Positions 46,589 to 56,611 are shown, numbered from the stretch's first letter. The stretch: DNA of 64,000 nt from Chloroflexi bacterium AL-N1 (GCA_013122435.1 WYDT01000026.1:1-64000), one strand, 5' to 3'. Notes: generated by a model from the sequence alone, not told the origin. A program made the numbers and translations.

Positions 46589-49243
46589 TTATGGTGTTGC
46601 GGTGGATTGTGCGTCTGTGGTGGTATCTGCGTCATCAGTACCACTGAGTGATGGTGGTGGTTCTGGCAGCATTGCTCGCAAAACCTGGCTGCCATTGATT
46701 ATATAGAGTGTCGGACGTGCTCCCGTTACATCTACCTGCACATCAATCAACTGATCCAAATGATAGGGCCCATCGGGACGTACACGGATCTGTTGGATTA
46801 AGTCGCCAGTTTGTTTATCAATCTGGATAATGCGCTCATTTTGTGTGTCGGTTAAAAAGATGTGTCCAGAGTCTGATGTACCAGTGACTACAAAACCTGT
46901 TACTGCAACCAGGGGCGGATCAACGGCTGGTAGAGTAAGTTCACGCTCAAAGGCATTACGGAAATAGACCAGCACAGTGCCGTCTGGTTTGAGCAGGTAC
47001 ACATCTCCATCAATAGCTACATCAATAGCCGTTTCTTCGCGTTCAGCCTCACTACTAATCCAGGGCTCGTAGAGATCACCGACACGGCCACTTGAATACC
47101 TGAGAATCTGCCCCGGTCGTGCACCCCAAATGTAAAGATTTCCGTCGTATGTCACAATCTTAAAATGCTCGTTAATCGATTGATTCCACTCATCACTTCC
47201 ACCAAGATTGCTGGCACTCCAGCTATTACCGTTCCGGAAATAATACACAAACGGACCACCCTCGCTCTGGGTAACCGCAATAATGTTATCCAAACGCCAC
47301 GCAGCCGATCGTACGGTGCCAACTGTGCGACCTTCGCCAAGCTGATCATTTGGGCGTAAAAACGGCTCTGGCGTGCCACCATCTTTTGGCATTTGATAGA
47401 GAACACCTGCGTTGCTGTCGACCACATAGAGTGACTCAAAACTGGTGGTGTTGGTAATACCTTCAGGAGGTGGTGGGACCACCAATGTGCTAAAAGTGGC
47501 ATTGGCAGCCGCTTGTGGATGACGGCCCAATTCGGTTATATCAGCAAAGTACGTTAGCCGACGAATACTGGCAAGCTGCCGCTCATAGTCTCGTTCGATA
47601 AGTGTCAATAGCTGACGATTCTCTTCCGTTGCGGTGACAATGGCACTCGCACGGACACGCTCCAATGCTGATTCGGCCACAGCTAACTGTTGCTGGGCGG
47701 TAGCCTCATCTGATGTACGTAGCGAAGCCACGGCTTGTTCTGCTTCTATAAGAAGATCATTCGCCTGACGTTGGGCATTTTGCTCAGAGAGATTCATGCC
47801 ATACACAACTAACAGAGCAACCAATGTGACCAGCAATAACAACAAAAGCCAGGGAAATGGCGGCCCCTCACGCCGGTAGGACAACCCAGGACGCCGGGGT
47901 ACCTGTGGCATCGCGCTTGGTGGCGGACGGCGCAGGCGACGACGACGATTCGACTTGGTAATGGTATCAACAATCTTCTCAAAAGGCTGGAGCAACCGTT
48001 CTGTCCATGTCATATCAATAGGCAGTGGCGATACCTCAGACGGTGTCGCTACACGCTTTTGACTTCCAACCGCAGCCATGCTCGGCGTATCACTAAGGTC
48101 AACACGTCGCTCGACTGGTAATGGTGGTGCGTAATACACGCCTTCACCAAGAAAAGCCGAAGGGGGCAAACCACTGTCGATAGGGCGCGGTGGCGGTGCC
48201 CCAAGCGGTGGCCCTTTTTCACGCCGTTCCTGTTCCACCCGCTCTTCAAGCGACTCACCAAGTTCCAATGGTGGTATCGCTATCGTGGAGGACGGCAGGG
48301 GCGGCGGCTCATCCGGCATGGTATAAAGTTGTTCGTCTTCACGTTGGGCATGCTCACGGCGCATTTCTGTTTTGCGCTGTTTTGCATGTTCCCCGGAACG
48401 TAGCATCAAACCAATCTCACCAGTCACACGACTCACCGCATCACCCGCAGACTGCACCAGCATCCGCCCCCGTTCGCTGATACCCGCACGGCTTAATGGT
48501 TCTGCCGTTGCCACAGGGCTTAGCGGTGGCGCAATACACATCACTAATCCATGTGCCTCAGCAATGGAATTATCCTTACAAATGATGTTTATCTCACTGA
48601 TAGCAGCCACAGGGTCAGACTGACGCAACAACTTCATAACGTCATCACGTCCCAGCATCCGTGAGAGATTGCTCGAACAAAAGAGTACTGCATCACCTGG
48701 CCGCATTACCGCACGGTAAAATTCTGCCTCTATCGAAAGACTGGTGCCAAGTGAGATTGGCTTGAGCAAAGGTGTACTAGTCTGATCCTGTCCACCACTC
48801 CAGGACGGGGTAGGTGGTAACGCACGCAAGCTACCAGCAGAGAGCACATAGGCTTGCGACGGCATAACCTGTGCAATATAGAGATCATGCTCCTTTAACA
48901 CAGCACACGTGACTCCAACCACCGCACGTTTCTGTGGCGTGACATTAAAATTGTGCTGATAGAGCGCGGTATTAGCGGTACTGATCGCTTTACGAAGTGC
49001 TGACGTTACACTATACGATCGATCATCATAAAAAGCTTTGTGGATGGCACGACTAACTGATCGACAGGCGTCATGACCACGCACAGCTTCAGGGTTTGCT
49101 TCTGTTATGGTATATAGGCGCCCTTTGCGAAGTTCCGGAGAAAATAGGGCAGCCGGTTCAGCGACAAAGACAAGATCACTTACTTCTTGTCGAGCACCAC
49201 TGATGAGGCCAAACTGGCGTAATCGTATTTCGTAGCGGGACAT
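46589..49243 (-). CDS. PP2C-like membrane protein with extracellular beta-propeller
   Basis: An 884-residue protein. The first ~260 residues look like a PP2C/SpoIIE-type phosphatase fold (VGVTCAVLKEHDLYIAQVMPSQAYVLSAG... MRPGDAVLFCSSNLSRML), but the metal-binding Asp residues are hard to place, so catalysis is doubtful. A long Pro/Arg-rich linker, one transmembrane helix (WLLLLLLVTLVALLVVYGM), an extracellular helical segment and a beta-propeller-like domain (about 590-860) follow. It could be the counterpart of the serine/threonine kinase 5 kb away, sensing outside and acting inside. Divergent from the crotonase gene. Confidence 0.7.
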   Translation of the reverse strand: MSRYEIRLRQFGLISGARQEVSDLVFVAEPAALFSPELRKGRLYTITEANPEAVRGHDACRSVSRAIHKAFYDDRSYSVTSALRKAISTANTALYQHNFNVTPQKRAVVGVTCAVLKEHDLYIAQVMPSQAYVLSAGSLRALPPTPSWSGGQDQTSTPLLKPISLGTSLSIEAEFYRAVMRPGDAVLFCSSNLSRMLGRDDVMKLLRQSDPVAAISEINIICKDNSIAEAHGLVMCIAPPLSPVATAEPLSRAGISERGRMLVQSAGDAVSRVTGEIGLMLRSGEHAKQRKTEMRREHAQREDEQLYTMPDEPPPLPSSTIAIPPLELGESLEERVEQERREKGPPLGAPPPRPIDSGLPPSAFLGEGVYYAPPLPVERRVDLSDTPSMAAVGSQKRVATPSEVSPLPIDMTWTERLLQPFEKIVDTITKSNRRRRLRRPPPSAMPQVPRRPGLSYRREGPPFPWLLLLLLVTLVALLVVYGMNLSEQNAQRQANDLLIEAEQAVASLRTSDEATAQQQLAVAESALERVRASAIVTATEENRQLLTLIERDYERQLASIRRLTYFADITELGRHPQAAANATFSTLVVPPPPEGITNTTSFESLYVVDSNAGVLYQMPKDGGTPEPFLRPNDQLGEGRTVGTVRSAAWRLDNIIAVTQSEGGPFVYYFRNGNSWSASNLGGSDEWNQSINEHFKIVTYDGNLYIWGARPGQILRYSSGRVGDLYEPWISSEAEREETAIDVAIDGDVYLLKPDGTVLVYFRNAFERELTLPAVDPPLVAVTGFVVTGTSDSGHIFLTDTQNERIIQIDKQTGDLIQQIRVRPDGPYHLDQLIDVQVDVTGARPTLYIINGSQVLRAMLPEPPPSLSGTDDADTTTDAQSTATP

Positions 49244-49381
49244 GGTCTTTCGATTTACACTTTCACGAATTTGCGAGGATTATACCACGGTTGATCTAAT
49301 GTTATCATGAGCCTATTCATCTACCAAGTCCACAAGTTCGAAACAACACAACAGTATCACGAGTAAACGGAGCAACAAACC

Positions 49382-50164
49382 ATGAGTTCGTATGTCCATA
49401 CAGATATTCAAGATACGATTGGATATATCACCTTGATTCGCGGCGATTCGTTAAATGCGCTCAATTTGCCGACCGCTCAGGAACTAGGTGAGGTGCTTTT
49501 GCGCTGGAGTTCAGATGATGCGGTGCGTAGTATCATCATCACAGGTACCGGCAAGGCATTCTCTGCAGGTGATGATATCAAGGGGGCCTTGGCGCATCCC
49601 AACAGCCCGGCAGCAGCATTCCATGAGCTTGCGACCTTTGTCCATCTTTATATCGTCGAGATTCGGCGCATGCGAAAACCTGTGATTGCCGCGATCAATG
49701 GTATTGCAGCAGGTGGTGGTTTTGCCCTGGCGCTGGCCTGCGACTTTCGTGTTATGACCACCTCAGCACGTCTCAAACAGGGCTTTACCAGCAATGCACT
49801 CTGTATCGATGGCGGTACCAGTTTTACCTTGCCGCGGCTCGTCGGCTTCGCACGTGCATTCGAAATCGCGGCATTCGACGAGCCAATCTCATCTGAACAA
49901 GCCCTGGCATGGGGATTGGTCACCAAGGTCGTTGATGATGCCAATTTGCTTGACGCGGCTACTCAGATGGCGCAAACACTGACGAACAAGTCCTTACATA
50001 CTTTTGGTTGGGCTAAGGAGTTAGTGAATGATACCTTTGATACTCCATTAGAAAGACAGCTTGAAAAAGAACGCCAGGGTCTGGTCAGTTGTGTCACTCA
50101 TCCTGATGGAAAAGAAGGCATTCAAGCTTTTCTGGAAAAGCGCAAACCCCCGTTTCGCTCCTAA
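49382..50164 (+). CDS. Enoyl-CoA hydratase/isomerase (crotonase) family protein
   Basis: A 260-residue crotonase-fold enzyme acting on acyl-CoA thioesters. Both oxyanion-hole loops are seen (AFSAGDDIKG and NGIAAGGGFALALACDFRV), as is the usual IDGGTSFTLPRLVG. At the second catalytic Glu position of hydratases Asp appears, so isomerase or another crotonase activity is as likely as hydratase. It begins MSSYVHTDIQDTIGYITLIR. It is followed by the promoter of the heme gene, so it is probably transcribed alone. Confidence 0.9.
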   Translation: MSSYVHTDIQDTIGYITLIRGDSLNALNLPTAQELGEVLLRWSSDDAVRSIIITGTGKAFSAGDDIKGALAHPNSPAAAFHELATFVHLYIVEIRRMRKPVIAAINGIAAGGGFALALACDFRVMTTSARLKQGFTSNALCIDGGTSFTLPRLVGFARAFEIAAFDEPISSEQALAWGLVTKVVDDANLLDAATQMAQTLTNKSLHTFGWAKELVNDTFDTPLERQLEKERQGLVSCVTHPDGKEGIQAFLEKRKPPFRS

Positions 50165-50174
50165 CTTGTGACTT

Positions 50175-50203
50175 TTGACACAATCATCGACCTATGCTAA
50201 AAT
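50175..50203 (+). promoter_or_regulatory. Promoter of the CtaA-CtaB fusion gene
   Basis: TTGACA (50175-50180), a 17-base spacer and TAAAAT (50198-50203, preceded by TGC) form a near-consensus sigma-70 promoter about 90 bases before the start codon. Confidence 0.75.
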
Positions 50204-50293
50204 TTGCTCATGCTTGGAGGGAAATTGTCACACCACATCTCTACTACAGTTATTGCGCAGCTCCCCCGGGGCAAAAACTAGAAAAGATTGACT

Positions 50294-51880
50294 ATGCCTC
50301 ATAATACTTCGGGAAACGTGGTGACCGTTGCTGTTCACAAACGCTGGTTGGTCATCATGGTTGCACTAGTGGCGTACGGATTCGTTTTGGTTGGTGGATT
50401 CCTGTCTATTGGTACTGGTTCCGCTCTTAGTAGCCTCGCTTTAGCTGTGCTTGGTTTCATTCTGTACGCATACACCAGTGTGCGTATGGAGCCAATCGAT
50501 ACCCAGCCAAAGCTTGGGGGGCGTGCTCAGGAAACTCAACGACGTTATCGAACTATCGCTATAAGTAGCGTGCTATCGCTCTATCTTGCGCTCGCTGCCG
50601 GTACCATTGTAACAAACCAGGGTGCACTGTGGGAATGTCTGGCATGGCCTGTTTGTGCTCCTTCAAACGATTTGGCAGTCATTGCCATGACTCATCGTGT
50701 GTTGGTAGCATTAGCAACACTATTCATTATCGTTTTTGCCATCCAAACGTGGCGCTTGCATACACACCAGAGTATCCGACAGGCAGCTCGGTGGGCGTTT
50801 GGTCTTATGATTGTCGCTACCGTTGTTGGTATGTTTCAGGTAATATTAGCAAACCAATCAAATACCATTACTCTCGCAGTTCTTCGCATTGCACATCTCA
50901 CACTGGGCGCCAGTATGTGGGGCATTCTAGTTGTAATGGCAACAGTTGCCTATCATTTGCCAATCACCAAAACATCGGCAAAACCAGTAGTTGCAAAACC
51001 CGAAGATGGTGTTGTTACGCATACACTCTTTAAGGATTATGTTAGTCTCACCAAGCCACGTGTGATCACCTTGTTGATTTTGACAACCATCACAACAATG
51101 TTTATTACCCCAGAGGGCATGCCCAGTCTCACGCTACTATTCTGGACAACCCTGGGCGGATGGCTGATGCCATCTGGTGCACACGCTTTGAACTGTTACT
51201 TTGACCGTGATGTTGATCTGAAGATGGGGCGCACAGGCCGCAGACCACTGCCGAGCAATCGTATTCCCGCTTGGCATGCGTTAGTTCTTGGCATTGTGCT
51301 GGCAATTGTGGCTTTTGCCATTCTAGCGGTATTTGTCAATCTCCTGACGGCGATACTGGCCCTCACTGGCTTTTTCTACTATGTTGTCATTTATACGCTC
51401 ATCCTCAAACGCAACTCACCGAGCAATATCGTCATAGGTGGCGCGGCGGGGGCGTTTCCACCGCTGGTTGGCTGGGCTGCTGTCACTGGCGATTTGTCGT
51501 TTGCTCCCCTATTTCTGTTCGCAATCATTTTCTACTGGACACCACCACACTTCTGGGCCCTCGCACTTATTCGACAGAAAGACTATGCAAACGCCAATAT
51601 ACCAATGTTACCCGTAGTGGCCGGTGATGATGAAACAAAACGACAGATTGTCCTGTACAGCATTCTTATGTTTGTGCTCACACTCATTTTGACACCACTC
51701 CAAATCTTTGGGCTGCCCTATTTTCTGATGGCGTTAGCATTTGGCGGGCTGTTCCTCTACTACGCGATACAACTTCAGCGTGAGGGCAGCACCAAAGCCG
51801 CGTGGGCGCTCTATCGCTACTCGTTGCTCTACCTGGCACTGCTATTCGTTGCCATGGTAGTTGACCGTGTCATCACCTGA
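50294..51880 (+). CDS. ctaB: Fused heme A synthase-like (CtaA/COX15) and heme O synthase (CtaB)
   Basis: A 528-residue membrane fusion. The first ~230 residues are a shortened COX15/CtaA-like domain (GTIVTNQGALWECLAWPVC, MTHRVLVALAT, RIAHLTLGASMWG; His residues for heme). From about 245 on it is a UbiA-type protoheme IX farnesyltransferase (SLTKPRVITLLILTT, NCYFDRDVDLKMGRTGRRPLP with the Asp-rich prenyl-PP site, YWTPPHFWALAL). It should make heme O, and perhaps help heme A formation, for cytochrome oxidase in the membrane. Such fusions are known in Chloroflexi. The ATG at 50294 has only a weak ribosome site; a TTG at 50288 is possible. Confidence 0.92.
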   Translation: MPHNTSGNVVTVAVHKRWLVIMVALVAYGFVLVGGFLSIGTGSALSSLALAVLGFILYAYTSVRMEPIDTQPKLGGRAQETQRRYRTIAISSVLSLYLALAAGTIVTNQGALWECLAWPVCAPSNDLAVIAMTHRVLVALATLFIIVFAIQTWRLHTHQSIRQAARWAFGLMIVATVVGMFQVILANQSNTITLAVLRIAHLTLGASMWGILVVMATVAYHLPITKTSAKPVVAKPEDGVVTHTLFKDYVSLTKPRVITLLILTTITTMFITPEGMPSLTLLFWTTLGGWLMPSGAHALNCYFDRDVDLKMGRTGRRPLPSNRIPAWHALVLGIVLAIVAFAILAVFVNLLTAILALTGFFYYVVIYTLILKRNSPSNIVIGGAAGAFPPLVGWAAVTGDLSFAPLFLFAIIFYWTPPHFWALALIRQKDYANANIPMLPVVAGDDETKRQIVLYSILMFVLTLILTPLQIFGLPYFLMALAFGGLFLYYAIQLQREGSTKAAWALYRYSLLYLALLFVAMVVDRVIT

Positions 51881-51906
51881 GCCCTATACCACCTATATGT
51901 TGAGAT

Positions 51907-51938
51907 AGAGGATGGCTTTTGTGGCAGTCCTCTTTTTT
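51907..51938 (+). terminator. Rho-independent terminator after ctaB fusion
   Basis: AGAGGA (51907-51912) and TCCTCT (51928-51933) form the stem, followed by a six-T run. Confidence 0.7.
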
Positions 51939-52000
51939 GTGCGGTATGCTAACATTCAACCAAATCATTATTGTATGCTCTTACATTGTGGAGGATCTGT

Positions 52001-54376
52001 GTGATTGAACCAAACGAAACAGTCCCACCCCAAACTGGTAGTGCTGGTACCCAGGTGTTACTGAGTTGGTCGGCCCTGACCGCTTTTTTTCTGCATCTGT
52101 TCATCATTTTTCAGCTTATGGCGGCACCCTCGGCCAGTGCACTTGGTTTACCGCCTATCAACACAAATGCTATTCTGATCTGGGGCTATGTCCAGCCAAT
52201 GCTTATATTGATTCCAGCACTGCTGATTGCACTCCGGTCAGCCACATCGCGCTACCGTGCCGTTGGTTGGACACTCGTCTGGGTCGCGATTCTGACAACC
52301 CTGCTCAATCTTGTGCGACAATTGTTTGCGCTAGATACGTTAAATGGCCCCGCCTTCACACGCATTGCCGTAGCACTCGTGTTCAGCCTGCCTATTCTGG
52401 TGATGCGTGGGGGCCGACCAACCAGGCTCGGGAGTGCTGCCGTCGCTTTGCTGCTGGGGACCCTACTGATGTTGCCATCCATTACCTGGGGCGCACTGGG
52501 CAGTAGTTTTGATACCTTCCGCGCCCTTAGCGAAGGTATCGCGTTGGGGCTCATTGGGGCTGCGGCACTTGCGTTACTTCGACCCGTGCTAACAACGGAT
52601 CGTCGGGGCAGCGCTGCCGACATATGGACAGCGGGAGCCACCCTATCCGTGGTGTTGACGAGTGTTGCAGGTGCCTGGGGGCAAGACGACCAAAATCTGT
52701 TGTTGCTGCTGATACTCCCCATTCTGGGCTTCCCTGCGGTAGCCCTTGCACGACCCACAGAAGCACAGCAGTCATCAGGATGGATCAACGCCGTTTTGCT
52801 TATGACGCTGGTGGCCTTTGCACCACTGGCCTTCTTTGATCCCCACGAGCAGATTATCCTCGCATTACTGACCGGTGAAACAGCCACGTACGCTTTTGTG
52901 GCCGCCCTTACAACGGCTCTGCTGAGTTTGCTGCTAGGCATCACTTTGACCTTCATTAGCGCACGACCACGCGCAGCAGCCTCCATCGTCACATGGGGGG
53001 TGGCTCTCCTCGCAATTGCAGGTACAACCACCATCTACGTCCTCAATCGCCCTGGTCTCTACGGCGACCATTTCTTTGTCATGTTGCATGATCAGGCAGA
53101 TCTCAGTGAAGCAGCTACCATCGACGATATCATCGAACGACGCACATATGTGTATACGACACTGACTGAACACGCCAGCCGTTCACAAGCCGATCTACGC
53201 ACATGGCTGGACACGCGAGGGATTGCGTACACACCATACTACCTTGTCAACGCCATCGAAGTACATGCTGATCTGCCAACACGCCTCCAGATCGAAGGAC
53301 GTGACGATGTAGATCGTGTGCTGCTGAGTCCTATACTGCGGCCCCTGCCAAACACTCCTTCCGAGGTGGGGATACCCACTGCTTTGGCACCAGAAGGACC
53401 AACCTGGGGTGTACGGGCAATTGGTGCAGACCAGGTGTGGGAGGATTTTGGCATCATGGGCGAAGATATTGTGATTGGACAAAGCGATAGTGGTGTTGAT
53501 TGGGAACATCCTGCACTACAAAGCCAGTATCGCGGACGAGATGGCGATCACACCCACAACTGGATCGATCCGTGGAACAATCGGCCTGAACCCTATGATT
53601 TCAGTGGGCATGGCACACACACGCTAGGGACCATGCTTGGAAGCGATGGCATTGGTGTAGCACCGGAAGCCACCTGGTTTGGATGTGCCAACCTTGTACG
53701 CAATTTAGGCAGCCCAGCCTACTACCTCGATTGTATGCAATTCCTGCTCGCACCATACCCACAGAAGGGCGATCCCTTTACCACCGGACGGCCAGAACTC
53801 GCCGCTGATGTGAGCAACAACTCGTGGGGATGTCCACCATTTGAGGGCTGCGATGCACGCGCGCTTGAACAGGGCGTGGCAGCGTTGCGTGCTGCAGGGA
53901 TCTTTGTCGTTGCATCGGCAGGGAATGATGGACCGGTGTGTGACTCACTCAACAGCCCCATTGCCATCTACGATGAGGTATTGAGTGTTGGGGCGCTTAC
54001 TGAAACAGGCAATCTCGCCGATTTCAGTAGTCGTGGCCCCGAGAGCATCCTACCAGAAGAACGCCGAGGGCCAGATCTCATCGCACCTGGTGTGAGTGTC
54101 ATATCGGCATGGCCAGGCGGCGGCTATTCATCCAGTGATGGCACGTCGATGGCTGGGCCACATGTCGCTGGAGTGGTAGCACTGCTCTGGTCGGCCAACC
54201 CAGACTTGCGCGGCGATATCGAGCGCACTACCGAGATTCTGCGTGACACGGCCCAACCCTACACTGGTGAACAACCACCGTGTTCAGCAGACGACCAACT
54301 TCCCGATCCTGCAACAGGTTTTGGTATTGTCGATGCATACGCCGCTGTGGAGGCTGCACTGGCCTTAGAACCATAA
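52001..54376 (+). CDS. Polytopic membrane protein with C-terminal subtilisin (S8) domain
   Basis: A 791-residue fusion. About 360 N-terminal residues form 10-12 transmembrane helices with no recognised family; about 440 C-terminal residues form a subtilase placed outside the membrane. The catalytic triad is intact: Asp in QSDSGVDWEHP, His in SGHGTHTLG, Ser in DGTSMAGPHVAG, with oxyanion Asn in ASAGNDG. An I9-like segment (YYLVNAIEVHADLPTRLQIEGRDDV) precedes the catalytic domain. The GTG at 52001 is chosen because GGAGG lies 7 bases upstream; the TTG frame to 51971 is less likely. A membrane-tethered protease that could process surface proteins. Confidence 0.9.
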   Translation: MIEPNETVPPQTGSAGTQVLLSWSALTAFFLHLFIIFQLMAAPSASALGLPPINTNAILIWGYVQPMLILIPALLIALRSATSRYRAVGWTLVWVAILTTLLNLVRQLFALDTLNGPAFTRIAVALVFSLPILVMRGGRPTRLGSAAVALLLGTLLMLPSITWGALGSSFDTFRALSEGIALGLIGAAALALLRPVLTTDRRGSAADIWTAGATLSVVLTSVAGAWGQDDQNLLLLLILPILGFPAVALARPTEAQQSSGWINAVLLMTLVAFAPLAFFDPHEQIILALLTGETATYAFVAALTTALLSLLLGITLTFISARPRAAASIVTWGVALLAIAGTTTIYVLNRPGLYGDHFFVMLHDQADLSEAATIDDIIERRTYVYTTLTEHASRSQADLRTWLDTRGIAYTPYYLVNAIEVHADLPTRLQIEGRDDVDRVLLSPILRPLPNTPSEVGIPTALAPEGPTWGVRAIGADQVWEDFGIMGEDIVIGQSDSGVDWEHPALQSQYRGRDGDHTHNWIDPWNNRPEPYDFSGHGTHTLGTMLGSDGIGVAPEATWFGCANLVRNLGSPAYYLDCMQFLLAPYPQKGDPFTTGRPELAADVSNNSWGCPPFEGCDARALEQGVAALRAAGIFVVASAGNDGPVCDSLNSPIAIYDEVLSVGALTETGNLADFSSRGPESILPEERRGPDLIAPGVSVISAWPGGGYSSSDGTSMAGPHVAGVVALLWSANPDLRGDIERTTEILRDTAQPYTGEQPPCSADDQLPDPATGFGIVDAYAAVEAALALEP

Positions 54377-54712
54377 ATAGAACAATTGAACATTTTGTCA
54401 TTTTAACCATTAGTATAGGGCTATCCATCAGAGCCGTGTAAAATCACCAGATATGTTGTATCGCATACAGACGCGGATAACGAGTTATTCATTTCAATAC
54501 CTTGACGCTCCGATGAGATATGTGTACAGTTAAACGAAAGCAACGAGATCTTGCGTTGTGCTATGTACATTCTGCTATACCCAATATTTCATTTGAGTTA
54601 CCGAAACGACGGTTATGCTGTTTCGGTAACTTGTGGTCTGTTTGGCAGATCACGTAGCACATAATTTATTTTTACACATTATTGCCATACATAGTATTAC
54701 TTGGAGGAAGCA
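54377..54712. other. Intergenic region with one hairpin
   Basis: About 336 A/T-rich bases between the subtilase and methyltransferase genes. Apart from the inverted repeat at 54597-54630 no gene or clear promoter was found. Confidence 0.5.
54597..54630 (+). promoter_or_regulatory. Perfect 11-bp inverted repeat
   Basis: GTTACCGAAAC (54597-54607) and GTTTCGGTAAC (54620-54630) flank a 12-base loop, 83 bases before the methyltransferase start. Without a T run it could be an operator or leader hairpin rather than a terminator. Confidence 0.4.
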
Positions 54713-55996
54713 TTGGAGTCAGAATCTATCACCCCAACATCTGGAACGCATCAGCAGACCGCCTGTCCGGTCAGCAGCTCAAACGACACATCTGTGATCG
54801 TCGAAATCCCACGGGCACCCGTCAACTGTAACTCTCTGTACGAAACCTGTGAGGCAGCGCTACAGGCGCTACAGGGAAAGATCCAGCTTGCTTACAGTCG
54901 TCAATCCCAACACATTTTTAATCAGGCATTTGATCCGGAATTGATGGAATATAACATCCGCTATGAAAATTCACAGCACTTTTCACCTCGCTTCCGTACA
55001 TATGCCCACGACATGGCGGCACAACTGATCGAACGCTACCAGTTGCGTGGCAAGCACATTATCGATGTTGGTTGTGGTAAAGGCGAATTTCTCACGCTGC
55101 TTGCCGATATGGCCGAAGGACACGGAACCGGCTTTGACCCAAGTTTTGTTCCCGACCGTGTCGCCGATACAGACGGCATTACATACAATGCCCTTACAGG
55201 AGCAGATCCCTCGGCATCTTCCAACGAGGTAACGACATTCAGGTTTGGACGTACTACCTTTGTACGCGATTACTACTCGATGCGATACGCCAGTACACCG
55301 GTAGATCTGATGTGTAGCCGACACGTCTTAGAACACATTCCTGAGCCCAACGCTTTTTTACATGATCTACGCCAGATTATTGGCAACCGTTATCACACCG
55401 CGCTCTTTGTCGAAGTGCCCAATGCTGGCTATATGGTGCGGAATATGGCGATCTGGGATATCATTTATGAGCATTGCTCGTACTACAGTGTCGGTTCTCT
55501 GGCGCGAGTCCTGCATACTAACGGGTTTGAGGTACAACGTGTTAATGAGGTATTTGGCGAACAATTCCTTGCGATTGAAGCGCTACCACAGGTCAGTACC
55601 ACATCTGCCGAAACACCGACGTGGGATGGGGCCGCGACAATGGATCGAGAGGTTGTGGCATTTGCCGAGAATTTCCAACAAAAGGTTGATTACTGGACAG
55701 AAGCGCTGGAACGAAGCGTTGCAACGGGCAAACGTGCGGTAGTCTGGGGGGCAGGCTCGAAGGGCGTAATGTTCCTCAATACCATGCGTGTTCCTGATGC
55801 TGTTGACTATATCGTCGATATCAATCCACGTAAGCACGGTATGTTTGTCGCTGGCGCTGGTCAGAAGATCGTCCCGGCTGACTTTCTCCGTGAATATCAA
55901 CCCGACACCGTCATCATTATGAATGCGATCTATGTTGATGAAATCCGCCAGCAGCTTGATCAGATCGGGGTGAAAGCCGAATGTGTCGCGGCGTAG
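54713..55996 (+). CDS. SAM methyltransferase, sugar C-methyltransferase type
   Basis: A 427-residue class I methyltransferase. SAM motif I is IIDVGCGKGEF (about residue 116-126), then SRHVLEHIPEP, and a C-terminal half (VVWGAGSKGVMFLNT... DINPRKHGMFVAGAG) typical of the Methyltransf_14 C-terminal domain of NDP-sugar C-methyltransferases (TylC3/NovU type). Those have an N-terminal zinc-binding Cys cluster; here the N-terminus lacks a clear one, so the substrate may differ. Start TTG at 54713 is inferred from GGAGG 5-9 bases upstream. A surface-polysaccharide role would fit the nearby glycosyltransferase. Confidence 0.85.
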   Translation: MESESITPTSGTHQQTACPVSSSNDTSVIVEIPRAPVNCNSLYETCEAALQALQGKIQLAYSRQSQHIFNQAFDPELMEYNIRYENSQHFSPRFRTYAHDMAAQLIERYQLRGKHIIDVGCGKGEFLTLLADMAEGHGTGFDPSFVPDRVADTDGITYNALTGADPSASSNEVTTFRFGRTTFVRDYYSMRYASTPVDLMCSRHVLEHIPEPNAFLHDLRQIIGNRYHTALFVEVPNAGYMVRNMAIWDIIYEHCSYYSVGSLARVLHTNGFEVQRVNEVFGEQFLAIEALPQVSTTSAETPTWDGAATMDREVVAFAENFQQKVDYWTEALERSVATGKRAVVWGAGSKGVMFLNTMRVPDAVDYIVDINPRKHGMFVAGAGQKIVPADFLREYQPDTVIIMNAIYVDEIRQQLDQIGVKAECVAA

Positions 55997-56103
55997 TGAG
56001 TGTTCGACGGTACTCCAGAACACAACGTTGCATCAGCATCCGGTGAGGCACTTCGCTGTATTCAAGCAGTCTGAAACAACTGATATATAAAGAGGATTGT
56101 CTG

Positions 56104-56562
56104 ATGGTAGCCATCATCGCCAGAGAACGCCCTGACACACCTGATGCGATCAGCCTGATTACCGAGTTAGAAGATCTCCTTGCCTCTTTCTATCCCCCCG
56201 AAAGTCGCCATGGCTTTAGTGTCGACAAGTTGCTTACCGAAGACGTGGCATTTTTTCTGCTTCGTACCAACGGAGCACCAGCAGGCTGTGGTGGCATCAA
56301 ACTCATGGGCGACGAGTATGGCGAGATCAAGCGGATGTATGTGCGTCCACAATTCCGTGGCTCAGGGTTGGCGAAGTTGATGCTGGATCATCTGACAGAT
56401 TATGCCGCTTCTCACAACATCACCCTGGTGCGCTTAGAAACTGGGATACATCAGCAAGACGCCATCGGGTTATACGAGCGGATGGGCTTTTACCGTATTC
56501 CCCCGTTTGGCCCCTACACCGACGACCCACTCAGCCAATGCTACGAGAAGCGACTCACGTGA
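56104..56562 (+). CDS. GNAT family N-acetyltransferase
   Basis: A 152-residue acetyltransferase with the acetyl-CoA loop KRMYVRPQFRGSGLAKLMLDHL (about 78-98) and the C-terminal LETGIHQQDAIGLYERMGFYRIPPFGPY. These are usual for small-molecule or amino-acid acetylating GNATs. GAGG lies 6-7 bases before the ATG. It lies 107 bases after the methyltransferase gene on the same strand. Substrate unknown. Confidence 0.9.
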   Translation: MVAIIARERPDTPDAISLITELEDLLASFYPPESRHGFSVDKLLTEDVAFFLLRTNGAPAGCGGIKLMGDEYGEIKRMYVRPQFRGSGLAKLMLDHLTDYAASHNITLVRLETGIHQQDAIGLYERMGFYRIPPFGPYTDDPLSQCYEKRLT

Positions 56563-56611
56563 GAGTCAGCACGCAGGCCTGTAGCAGTGTACACCAAAGC
56601 GTTAGGTCTAT

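Noticed and set aside
52252..53034. 260-codon open frame on the minus strand
   Set aside because: It is antisense to the membrane part of the polytopic subtilase, has low-complexity composition and no ribosome site or family match.
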